DNA of 9,726 bases from Chloroflexota bacterium (GTDB lineage Bacteria; Chloroflexota; Anaerolineae; Promineifilales; Promineifilaceae), in NCBI GenBank assembly GCA_024223125.1, contig JAAEOP010000634.1, positions 1 through 9,726 on the forward strand, read 5' to 3'. The stretch's first letter is position 1, and every line of letters begins with the position of its first letter. The notes under the pieces were generated by a model. It made no database searches, had not been told where the DNA came from, and saw only the letters and a list, made by a program, of their open reading frames with translations. Positions 1 through 6,597 of this stretch are shown here, one piece after another. Made by a program: the position numbers and the translations under genes.

Positions 1-1898
1 AGTTGTTGTCCTTTTAATGTCTGATCTGTGCTGACGACTCGATAGGAGAAGGATTGTCCTGGTGACCCTAATATGTCGGCCATGGTATCGTAATCTGTAT
101 AGGCGAAGTTAACGCCAACCATACCGATGAAACGAAACATACCGAGGACTTCCCACTCCTCAGTGCGGCCGTCCTGGATTTGTAAGGGTATGGTGTCGCC
201 TGGTTGTAAATCGGGATAGTCGTCCCAGATGGTGTCGGCCAGAACGATGCCTTTGTGGTCGCTCGGTTGCAGCCAACGGCCGGCGACCATGTCTGGATCT
301 AATAATTCTGTTTTTACGGGCGGGGCGATGATGGCAATAGATTCTTCGGCGTTATCATCACTGTCCATAATATCGCCGGTTGCGGCCAGCCACCCTTCCA
401 CATGAGACACGCCAGACAGTTGGTAAATGGATTGTTCTACTTTGGCGTCACGATAAGGTTGGTCAAAAGTTAAGGTAATGTCAGCCAAAAAATGTTGGCT
501 CAACATATCCATGAAGTCATCCATAGAATCACGCACATTGAAGACTGCGATAAAGATAGCGCCGGCCATGGTGAGGGTAAATAGAGTCAGTGCCAGTCGT
601 CCCTTACGCCGGAATGTATTACGAATGGAGAGGAGCAACGGCCGTGACACCCATTTCATCCACCGTCCCAACCCATCTAAAAATGCCGAGTTGGCACTCT
701 GGTCAGCCAGGCTATCATTGCTAATGGCCCGGCGCACTTTAATCTTCGAGCCACGATTCACTGGAAAAAAACCAGCTGCCAGAGGCACAATAAAAGCAAT
801 GGCTATTTGTATCACAATTGCTACCGGCACAATGCGGAATGGTGATAAATTTGCGCTCATAAAATCGGCAATAAAGGCGGATAAGCCATAGCCGGCCAAC
901 GCCCCCAAAGGAACTGAAATGAGGAGGGCAATGAGACCATAAGCGAGGATGAGCAAAATATACATGAGAGAGATTTGAGCGCTGCGGCCGCCGATCAGCT
1001 TCATCACCCCAATCTGCCGCAAATGTTGGGCCAGCAGCGCATTCAGGGTGTTTACAATCAGCGAACTACTGAGCAGCATCACCAATATGCCTAAGGCTCC
1101 CAACACGCCCAACAGCGCTAAGATGATAGACCCCATCGGGTGTTCATCCGTTTCTATTCGGATGGTTTGGAACACAGGCAGACCGCCCCGTTGCATTTTG
1201 TCTTCAATGGCCGTAGCCATCTCTTCAATAACATCCGCATCCCCTTTGTTTTCGGCCACGGTAGCAAAGAGGCGGTTGAACTGTTCCGGTTCTCCCAGCC
1301 AGTTCAACATGTCCATGGAAATGTAGCCTCTGTTAAGAGCTGTAAAATCACCGGCCGTTGATTGATCGCGGATAAGCCCCACCACAGGTATTTCCCGTAT
1401 GTTGCCGTTTGCTACTTCAATGTAAGCGACATCCCCTACCCGAAATCCGGGGTCGCGCATGGTGTCATACCCGATCATGATTTGGCGATCATCTTGAAGC
1501 CAACTGCCTTCTAGCAGTTGCACTTTGTTGATGATCTGGTTATCGTAATCATCTTTGGCGACCAAAGTGAAGGTTTCCCATGTTTCTCCATCTTTGCTAA
1601 CCCGAAAATTGCCCAGGTATTGTCCTTCTACGTCGGCCAGTTCTGGTTCTTTTTCTATCGAGCTGACCAGTTCATCGCCAAACGGCCGTGTAGCCACCCC
1701 AATATTGGCCGGATTCACCGTGATGTAACTGTGGTCAATTTCCTCACTCATAATGACAAAGGCGGTGACAATGGCCCCAATAGCAAATACCCCCACGGCA
1801 ATAGAGGCCACCACTAAGATGGTGCGTGTTTTACTGTCCCATAAATCGGCCATTACTTTGCGCCAGCGCGGCCGTAAAAATGTTAATAATCGTTTCAT
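1..1898 (-). CDS. MacB/FtsX-type ABC transporter permease, 3' end outside window (partial)
   Basis: About 632 codons are open from the ATG at 1898-1896 to the left edge with no stop, so the C-terminus is missing. The protein starts [20 protein letters not shown] and has a first membrane segment at about residues 19-45. A large extracytoplasmic MacB-like domain follows (about 46-250), then a hydrophobic block with several membrane segments (about 256-390) containing HLRQIGVMKLIGG, typical of FtsX-family permeases. At about residue 424 a second half begins (SIRNTFRRKGRLALTLFTL, then another membrane segment and another extracytoplasmic domain), so this is the long duplicated-FtsX type rather than the short LolC/MacB type. 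The start codon overlaps the stop of the upstream ATPase gene (ATGA), which implies translational coupling, and a GGA-rich stretch lies just before it. Such permeases use ATP hydrolysis to drive export or mechanical work at the membrane. The substrate cannot be read from the sequence. Confidence 0.9.
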   Translation of the reverse strand, partial: MKRLLTFLRPRWRKVMADLWDSKTRTILVVASIAVGVFAIGAIVTAFVIMSEEIDHSYITVNPANIGVATRPFGDELVSSIEKEPELADVEGQYLGNFRVSKDGETWETFTLVAKDDYDNQIINKVQLLEGSWLQDDRQIMIGYDTMRDPGFRVGDVAYIEVANGNIREIPVVGLIRDQSTAGDFTALNRGYISMDMLNWLGEPEQFNRLFATVAENKGDADVIEEMATAIEDKMQRGGLPVFQTIRIETDEHPMGSIILALLGVLGALGILVMLLSSSLIVNTLNALLAQHLRQIGVMKLIGGRSAQISLMYILLILAYGLIALLISVPLGALAGYGLSAFIADFMSANLSPFRIVPVAIVIQIAIAFIVPLAAGFFPVNRGSKIKVRRAISNDSLADQSANSAFLDGLGRWMKWVSRPLLLSIRNTFRRKGRLALTLFTLTMAGAIFIAVFNVRDSMDDFMDMLSQHFLADITLTFDQPYRDAKVEQSIYQLSGVSHVEGWLAATGDIMDSDDNAEESIAIIAPPVKTELLDPDMVAGRWLQPSDHKGIVLADTIWDDYPDLQPGDTIPLQIQDGRTEEWEVLGMFRFIGMVGVNFAYTDYDTMADILGSPGQSFSYRVVSTDQTLKGQQ

Positions 1899-3952
1899 AC
1901 CTTCATCCTTTCTCCATGACTTAGATTTTCGGCCTGACGTGCTTCAGCCACATGCTGTATTTCCGCTTCCGTGGGTGGCGATTGTTCTATTAGCTTGTGG
2001 AATAAATTTTTGGGCAGCAGCGCCAGTTCTACCGGTTGACCTTCTGCGGCATGGACGCTGGCAATAGACTGCCGATCAGCCAGCAACTCTACTTCGCCAA
2101 AGAATTGGCCTGGCCCCAGGCGAGCGACACTCGCCTCTTGATTATTTCGCTGAATGATAATGTTCACGGCCCCCTCCACCACCATATAAAAATGGGAGAC
2201 CGGTTCCCCTTGGCGTACAATGGTTTCTCCTGAGGGCACTGTACGTCTTTCTGCCTGACGGGTGGCGTGAAGCATCAGGGGATGGTCTAGTAACGGCAGC
2301 GCACGGGCGACCGTCTTGTCAATAATCTCTCCATCAGAAATGATGACAGTTTGATCGGTGCGGCTGGTTAACGAAGGGTCATGGGTGACAATGAGGATGG
2401 TTTTCCCTCGGTCGGCCAGCTCTTGAAACACACGATAGATGTTATTGGCTGAACGCGAGTCCAGATTGCCGGTCGGTTCGTCGGCCACGATGATGGGGGG
2501 GTCGGTAGCCATAGAACGAGCAATGGCGGCGCTTTGCTGCTGCCCGTTGGAAACTGACAGCGGTAAATCGTAGATGTGATCTTCCAATCCTACCATTTTA
2601 AGCAGTTCTAACGCTCGCTGCGGCCGTTCGCTGGCCGAGTACATATTGCTGTAATCCATAGGCAGCATCACGTTTTCTAGCAGGGACAAGGTTGGTAATA
2701 GTTGGAAGAATTGGAAGACGATGCCCATGTTACGGCCGCGCCATTTAGCCCGCTGACTTTCGCTCATCTTGTAAATATTATCACCGCCGATGATCACATC
2801 GCCAGAGGTGGGATGGTCAATGCCGGTGAGCATATTGAGCAAGGTGGATTTGCCGCTGCCCGATTTGCCCACAATGGAAACAAATTGGCCGTAATTAAGC
2901 TGTAAATCAATCCCTTTTAGAGCGGTGAATTTGCCGGCGGCATTGACGTATGTTTTGACCACTTTTTGTAAGTGGATGGCTGGTTGGTTTTGGTTAACGG
3001 CCGTCTTTCCCATCCCTTTGCCCTTGTAAAAAGTGGCTGCAGATTGGGGTGATGTTGGGGATTGGGTGGGAGGAGTTGCGGCCGTTTTCAAAGCAGTGTT
3101 TGTTTCTGGCCTGGCCGTATGTGACGGCTGTTCTGTTTGCCCATTTGGCTGTTCCAGGGGAATCTCATCCACTATCGCCCCATCGGAAATATACAAACGG
3201 CGTGTAAAGCGGGAAGCTAGATTCATATCATGGGACACCATGATAATTGTTTTACCCTGAGCTACCAGCTTTTCAAAAATCTTGAAGATTGTTTCGGACG
3301 TGACTGTATCCAGGCTGCCAGTCGGCTCATCGGCAATAAGAATGGCGGGCTCATTGACCAGGGCGCGAGCGATGGCTACCCGCTGCATTTGTCCGCCAGA
3401 AATATGGGCTGGCAGTTTGTAGGCGTGGGGTGTTAGTTCCACAATCTCTAATAACTCTAACGCCCGCTTCTTGCTAATCTTTGTCTGGTAACGTCCGGCA
3501 AAATCTACAGGCAGCATGATATTTGTCACCAGGTCTAGCTGGGGCAATAGCTCAAAGGATTGGTAAATGACACCCAGGTTGTGCCCGCGCCATACAGCCA
3601 GGTCATCTTCTTTGAGTTTGTTGATGTGGCGAGGGGCACGGCCGTTGCTGGCGTCCGCGTCTGGTGGATAAAACAGTACCTCCCCCGATGTAATTTCACT
3701 AATGCCAGCAATCATATTCAGCAGCGTCGTTTTACCGGCGCCCGATTTGCCCATAATCCCCAAAAACTCTCCCCGGTAAATATCCAGGCTGATGTTCTTG
3801 AGGGCGGTAAAATCGCCAGACCCCGTTTTGTAAATTTTGGTTACATCCTGTAACTGGATAATTTGCTTCCCTGATGGGGGGCTGAATTGGTTGTTAGCTG
3901 GGTGTGGGCTTACGGCCGTAGTCAAGCCCACATGTTGCTCCGTATCAATCAT
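1895..3952 (-). CDS. Tandem ABC ATPase with C-terminal cyclic-nucleotide-binding-like domain
   Basis: 685 residues with three modules. ATPase 1 (about 31-265) has Walker A GKSGAGKT at 68-75, Q-loop Gln131, signature ISGGQ at 184-188, Walker B ILIADEP at 204-210 and switch His241. A Thr/Pro/Gln/Ala-rich linker (about 266-322) follows. ATPase 2 (about 325-548) has Walker [10 protein letters not shown] at 362-370, Q-loop Gln414, Walker B ending DEP at 491-493 and His524, but its signature reads VSNGQ (467-471) instead of LSGGQ. Residues about 555-660 resemble a CRP-type cNMP-binding fold ([36 protein letters not shown]). Both ATPases resemble the MacB/LolD group, which energises FtsX-like permeases such as the next gene, with which it overlaps by 4 bp. 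The ATG at 3952 has AGAGAG about 10 nt upstream. The cytoplasmic ATPase role is certain. Whether the third domain binds a nucleotide is not. Confidence 0.93.
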   Translation of the reverse strand: MIDTEQHVGLTTAVSPHPANNQFSPPSGKQIIQLQDVTKIYKTGSGDFTALKNISLDIYRGEFLGIMGKSGAGKTTLLNMIAGISEITSGEVLFYPPDADASNGRAPRHINKLKEDDLAVWRGHNLGVIYQSFELLPQLDLVTNIMLPVDFAGRYQTKISKKRALELLEIVELTPHAYKLPAHISGGQMQRVAIARALVNEPAILIADEPTGSLDTVTSETIFKIFEKLVAQGKTIIMVSHDMNLASRFTRRLYISDGAIVDEIPLEQPNGQTEQPSHTARPETNTALKTAATPPTQSPTSPQSAATFYKGKGMGKTAVNQNQPAIHLQKVVKTYVNAAGKFTALKGIDLQLNYGQFVSIVGKSGSGKSTLLNMLTGIDHPTSGDVIIGGDNIYKMSESQRAKWRGRNMGIVFQFFQLLPTLSLLENVMLPMDYSNMYSASERPQRALELLKMVGLEDHIYDLPLSVSNGQQQSAAIARSMATDPPIIVADEPTGNLDSRSANNIYRVFQELADRGKTILIVTHDPSLTSRTDQTVIISDGEIIDKTVARALPLLDHPLMLHATRQAERRTVPSGETIVRQGEPVSHFYMVVEGAVNIIIQRNNQEASVARLGPGQFFGEVELLADRQSIASVHAAEGQPVELALLPKNLFHKLIEQSPPTEAEIQHVAEARQAENLSHGERMKV

Positions 3953-3964
3953 TGGCTAATCTCT

Positions 3965-4678
3965 CTATTCTAAAGCTGTAAACACATTCGCCAGATAATC
4001 CCCCAACGGTTGGCGTTCTTCTGGCGCGAGCATCATCACAAAATCCAAATATTGTTGCACATGCTCAAACAACATTCGCGTCCACTCCTGATCCTCAGAT
4101 TCCTCTTCGGCCAAAATGCCAAAGGAAAATCCACCTAACAAGCACAGATTCGCTTTTGTCGGTGGGGCAGTATCAGGCAACATGGTGGGTAGATAAGTTG
4201 TTACCAATTTATACCCGGCATAACGTTGCAGTCTTAAAGCCACCACGGTCATCACCTCCATGCAATAACTGATCTGTCTTGAATCATGTGAAGGAATGCG
4301 GGTTAGCATCTCCAAACCGACACCCCCATCGAGAATCTCGCCGCTTTCTATCTTGTTCAGCATAAATTGTCCAAATGCCTCACCTTCCAAAGTTAAGGCT
4401 TCAGTAGAAGTTTGGGCAAATTGACGCTGCCACTCTAAAGCAGTTTGAGTCGGGTAAAAAAGACGTTCAGCTCGACCCGGGCCAGATTTGCCTGCGGGAA
4501 GCTGGTATTGTGATGTGACCAGCCCTTTTTCTTCTAACAAGCGCAGCATGTCATAAGCCGTAAAGGGGCTGACACCTAAATGTTTGGCCAGGACAGAATA
4601 ATGAATGGGGCCGTCCATTTCCTGGCCCAATTCCAACATTTTTTTTATAAACTCTTCTTGTCTACGGGTTAATTTCAT
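3965..4678 (-). CDS. Winged-helix transcriptional regulator, probable local repressor of the ABC operon
   Basis: 237 residues. The N-terminal about 75 residues form a winged helix: MKLTRRQEEFIKKMLEL, then a helix-turn-helix around YSVLAKHLGVSPFTAYDMLRLLEEKGLV, then a wing-like GPGRAERLFYPT. The remaining about 150 residues are mostly helical with no recognised ligand motif; they may be a dimerisation or sensing domain. It is the first gene of the minus-strand operon, 12 bp before the ABC ATPase gene, with its own promoter and a repeat array just upstream, so autoregulation and control of the transporter is a reasonable inference. No good Shine-Dalgarno sequence precedes the ATG at 4678 (the nearest GGA is about 19 nt away), but the protein fits the winged-helix pattern from its first residue. 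The exact family is not recognised. Confidence 0.82.
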   Translation of the reverse strand: MKLTRRQEEFIKKMLELGQEMDGPIHYSVLAKHLGVSPFTAYDMLRLLEEKGLVTSQYQLPAGKSGPGRAERLFYPTQTALEWQRQFAQTSTEALTLEGEAFGQFMLNKIESGEILDGGVGLEMLTRIPSHDSRQISYCMEVMTVVALRLQRYAGYKLVTTYLPTMLPDTAPPTKANLCLLGGFSFGILAEEESEDQEWTRMLFEHVQQYLDFVMMLAPEERQPLGDYLANVFTALE

Positions 4679-4688
4679 ATCTAATTTG

Positions 4689-4724
4689 TCAAAAATTCCA
4701 AAATTACCAAATTTTCCAAAATTT
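4689..4724. repeat. Four tandem 9-bp repeats over the regulator promoter (candidate operator)
   Basis: Four adjoining 9-mers start at 4689, 4698, 4707 and 4716, with consensus CCAAAATTW on the plus strand; the first begins TC instead of CC. The array covers part of the -10 box, the predicted start site and most of the short leader of the regulator gene. Its position suits a repressor binding array. The 9-bp spacing is shorter than one helical turn, so not all units could be bound on the same face. Slippage-generated AT-rich filler is the alternative. Confidence 0.6.
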
Positions 4725-4748
4725 TAAGCCCAAAAAAATAAAAGTCAA
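4721..4748 (-). promoter_or_regulatory. Sigma70-type promoter of the regulator/ABC operon
   Basis: On the minus strand, -35 TTGACT (4748-4743) is followed by a 16-bp spacer and -10 TAAAAT (4726-4721). These are 5/6 matches each to TTGACA and TATAAT. The predicted start lies near 4714, giving a leader of about 36 nt before the ATG at 4678. The surrounding DNA is very AT-rich. Prediction is by motif only. Confidence 0.65.
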
Positions 4749-4828
4749 GTTTCTTTTCCCTACCATTCATATTTTGAATTTATATTGCTTGAAAAATCCG
4801 TGAAAACTTGTGCTGAGTGTGCCGAAGT

Positions 4829-4863
4829 ATCTGTCCAATCCGTATCATCCGTGTATCTATTTC
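4829..4863. repeat. Short degenerate ATCCGT-type repeat in the divergent intergenic region
   Basis: Roughly 8-9-bp units beginning ATC follow each other at 4829, 4838, 4847 and 4855. The two central ones are ATCCGTATC and ATCCGTGT, and a further ATCCGTG lies at 4796-4802. The array is in the 283-bp gap between the divergent regulator and rplI genes, upstream of the rplI promoter. Similar ATCCGTG-rich filler is, to my recollection, seen between genes in other bacteria. No function can be assigned. Confidence 0.4.
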
Positions 4864-4893
4864 TACCCCTCTGTTAATATTCCCAATTTCAGG

Positions 4894-4922
4894 TTGTCAA
4901 AATTCCTTCCCTTTGATACTAT
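4894..4922 (+). promoter_or_regulatory. Sigma70-type promoter of rplI
   Basis: -35 TTGTCA (4894-4899, 5/6), a 17-bp spacer, then -10 TACTAT (4917-4922, 4/6 with the key A2, A5 and T6 kept). The predicted start is near 4929, leaving a leader of about 33 nt that contains the rplI ribosome-binding site GGAG at 4947-4950. Confidence 0.65.
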
Positions 4923-4961
4923 CATCTGCTGTAAAATAAATGAAATGGAGTTGATTCAGCT

Positions 4962-5510
4962 ATGAAAGTGCTGTTAAAAGAAGATGTAGAGAATATTGGA
5001 TTTGCTGGTGAAGTATATGCGGTTTCAAATGGTTACGGCCGTAATTTTTTGATTCCCAATGGTATGGCTGTTGTGGCTACGCCGGGCACAATGAAACAAG
5101 CCGAAAGTTGGCAGAAAAAGGCAGAAGCTCGCCGTGCCGAACAACGGGCTGAGTATGAAGCTTTGTCCGCCCAAATTAGGGAAGTACGGTTAACTTTTCA
5201 GGCTCGCGCCGGGGAAACGGGTAAACTTTATGGTTCTGTTACGACCGCCATGATTGCCGATGCCCTCAACGAAAGCCTGGGCACGGAAATTGACCGCCGT
5301 AAAGTTGGGGTTGAACCGCTGCGCCAATTGGGCGAACACAACGTTTTGGTACGCTTGAGTGGCGACTTCCAACCTGAATTAATTGTTGTCATTGAGTCCG
5401 AGGAAGAAGAAGAGGTAGAGATACCAGACATTGTAGCCGTAGTGGATGAAGATCTGGCCGTTGAGATTGAGGAAGAAGCGGAAGAAGAAGTTGCTGAAGC
5501 AGTCGGCTGA
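4962..5510 (+). CDS. rplI: 50S ribosomal protein bL9 with acidic C-terminal extension
   Basis: 182 residues. The N-terminal domain MKVLLKEDVENIGFAGEVYAV followed by SNGYGRNFLIPNGMAV is the bL9 signature that binds 23S rRNA. A Lys/Arg/Glu-rich connecting helix (about 48-75) leads to the C-terminal domain with GKLYGSVTTAMIADAL and GEHNVLVRLSGDF. bL9 is usually about 148-150 residues. Here about 35 more residues rich in Glu/Asp (EEEEEVEIPD, then EIEEEAEEEV) follow the normal end. The protein sits at the base of the L1 stalk and helps keep the reading frame. GGAG at 4947-4950 lies 11 nt before the ATG. It is the first gene of the plus-strand run, with its own promoter. The tandem GAA/GAG codons at the end are in frame and run directly to the TGA. 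Confidence 0.97.
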   Translation: MKVLLKEDVENIGFAGEVYAVSNGYGRNFLIPNGMAVVATPGTMKQAESWQKKAEARRAEQRAEYEALSAQIREVRLTFQARAGETGKLYGSVTTAMIADALNESLGTEIDRRKVGVEPLRQLGEHNVLVRLSGDFQPELIVVIESEEEEEVEIPDIVAVVDEDLAVEIEEEAEEEVAEAVG

Positions 5511-5573
5511 TCTCTCTTATTCGGCCGCAAAGCTGCAATCAATCAACAGAGTCTGACTTTCTCACAAATGTTT

Positions 5574-5607
5574 CACAAAGCGGGGCGACTGATCGTCCCG
5601 CTTTGTG
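5574..5607 (+). other. Strong hairpin between rplI and rodZ, abutting the rodZ start
   Basis: Left arm CACAAAGCGGGGCGA (5574-5588) pairs with TCGTCCCGCTTTGTG (5593-5607): 15 pairs with one G-U wobble and a 4-nt loop (CTGA). It ends 6 nt before the preferred rodZ ATG at 5614. No T-tract follows on either strand, so it is not a standard intrinsic terminator. It could be an attenuator, an mRNA-end stabiliser for rplI, or a structure limiting ribosome access to rodZ. Confidence 0.7.
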
Positions 5608-5613
5608 GTGATT

Positions 5614-6519
5614 ATGGACGAATTAGGCCATATCCTGCGTGAAGCGCGGGAAACAAAAGGGTTAACGTTACAAGAAGTTCAGGAAGAAACCCGCATCAGC
5701 ACTCGTTATTTGGAAGCGCTGGAAATGGGGGATTACGGCCGTTTACCCACACCCGTCCACACCCGCGGCTTTTTACGCAATTATGCTCGCTACCTGGGAC
5801 TAGATCCTCAGCCGCTGCTGGACCGCTTTGAATACAGCCAATCCCAAAAACCCAAGCAGCCAGACCTTCTCATTGATCAGGAACCGGTTGGCCCGGCCTT
5901 GAAAGAGCCGCCCACCGACCAATATTTTTTTGATCCGGTCAACATGGAAGTAGATGCTGGTTACGGCCGTCGTGATAGTAACAGTTCAGAAACGGTACTA
6001 CGCCTGGTTATTATTGCCGCCCTCATTGGCATGATCTATTTGGCCGGACAGCGTTTTTGGCCCATGCTAACCGGCAGTGGAGATGGCTCTGAACAGTTAA
6101 CCGAAGATATTCAAGACGCGGTGCAAAATTTACTCAACCAGGAAGATGTGACAGCCGTGCCCCCCACACCGGAACTACAACCCACTGGCTTTTTTACGTC
6201 CACCACCCGTAACAATTTTGAGGATGAATTGGAAGCGACTCCTTTGCCCACCCGCCCGCCACTGCCGGCCACCATGGAGCAGATATTGTTGGATGTGATT
6301 GTCCATGAACGGGCCTGGATGGAAGTGACGATTGACGGCGATGTTGTTTTCAGCGGCATTGCCCGCCCCGGCGACGAATTCCAATGGGAAGCGGAGGACG
6401 AAGCCACAATCCTGACTGGCAACGCCATCGGCGTGGATGTCACTATCAACGACACGCCACTGGGCCGCTTGGGAGAACGGGGCCAGAATGTGGAAGAAAC
6501 GTGGACAACGACTCAGTGA
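5614..6519 (+). CDS. rodZ: RodZ-like membrane-anchored helix-turn-helix protein
   Basis: 301 residues from the ATG at 5614 (a GTG at 5605 would add three residues but lies inside the hairpin arm). Residues about 3-70 are the RodZ-type HTH (ILREARETKGLTLQEVQEET, RYLEALEMGDYGRLP, RGFLRNYARYLGLD). An acidic/Pro-rich linker follows, then one membrane segment at about 129-149 (LRLVIIAALIGMIYLAG). The extracytoplasmic part has a Pro/Thr-rich stretch and, from about 225, a DUF4115-like beta domain (VIVHERAWMEVTIDGDVVFSG, GNAIGVDVTIN). This order matches RodZ, which in rod-shaped bacteria links the MreB cytoskeleton to the elongation machinery; that role here is by homology. The Shine-Dalgarno sequence is weak (GTGGTG). 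The TGA stop lies in the first unit of the heptad repeat that follows. Confidence 0.87.
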   Translation: MDELGHILREARETKGLTLQEVQEETRISTRYLEALEMGDYGRLPTPVHTRGFLRNYARYLGLDPQPLLDRFEYSQSQKPKQPDLLIDQEPVGPALKEPPTDQYFFDPVNMEVDAGYGRRDSNSSETVLRLVIIAALIGMIYLAGQRFWPMLTGSGDGSEQLTEDIQDAVQNLLNQEDVTAVPPTPELQPTGFFTSTTRNNFEDELEATPLPTRPPLPATMEQILLDVIVHERAWMEVTIDGDVVFSGIARPGDEFQWEAEDEATILTGNAIGVDVTINDTPLGRLGERGQNVEETWTTTQ

Positions 6520-6562
6520 TCAGTGTGCAGTATGCTGTGTTCAGTAAACGGTAAGTAGTATC
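6514..6562. repeat. Degenerate tandem 7-bp repeat (CAGTNNN) between rodZ and rimO
   Basis: Seven adjoining heptamers start at 6514, 6521, 6528, 6535, 6542, 6549 and 6556. Four begin CAGT, and the others are one-base variants (CTGT, CGGT, TAGT). The array begins inside the rodZ stop region (CAG TGA). Downstream, ACTACTGACC at 6572-6581 can pair with GGTAAGTAGT at 6550-6559 (9 of 10), so the transcript could fold here. It occupies most of the 78-bp gap before rimO. Short heptanucleotide tandem repeats are known in cyanobacteria; kinship is not implied. Confidence 0.65.
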
Positions 6563-6597
6563 CGATTACTGACTACTGACCATCGATTATCAATCCC

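Noticed and set aside
1518..1817. Plus-strand open frames of about 65-137 codons across 478-3853
   Set aside because: They lie antisense to the permease and ABC ATPase genes, lack family-like motifs and are explained as shadow frames of well-supported genes.
5228..5542. Minus-strand frame over rplI rich in Ser/Thr
   Set aside because: It is the reverse complement of the bL9 Glu-rich tail; its composition is a by-product of GAA/GAG codons.
5574..5607. Intrinsic terminator after rplI
   Set aside because: The stem is strong, but no T-tract follows on either strand, so it is listed as a hairpin of unknown role.
5605..5613. GTG at 5605 as the rodZ start
   Set aside because: It lies in the hairpin arm without a ribosome-binding site, and the family-typical N-terminus begins at the ATG at 5614 (MDELGHILREARE).
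6111..6455. Minus-strand frames over rodZ and over rimO (6640-6990, 7576-7956)
   Set aside because: They are antisense to genes with clear domain signatures and have no start signals or recognisable domains.
6514..6597. CRISPR-like array
   Set aside because: Units are 7 bp without spacers; there is no repeat-spacer structure and no cas gene nearby.
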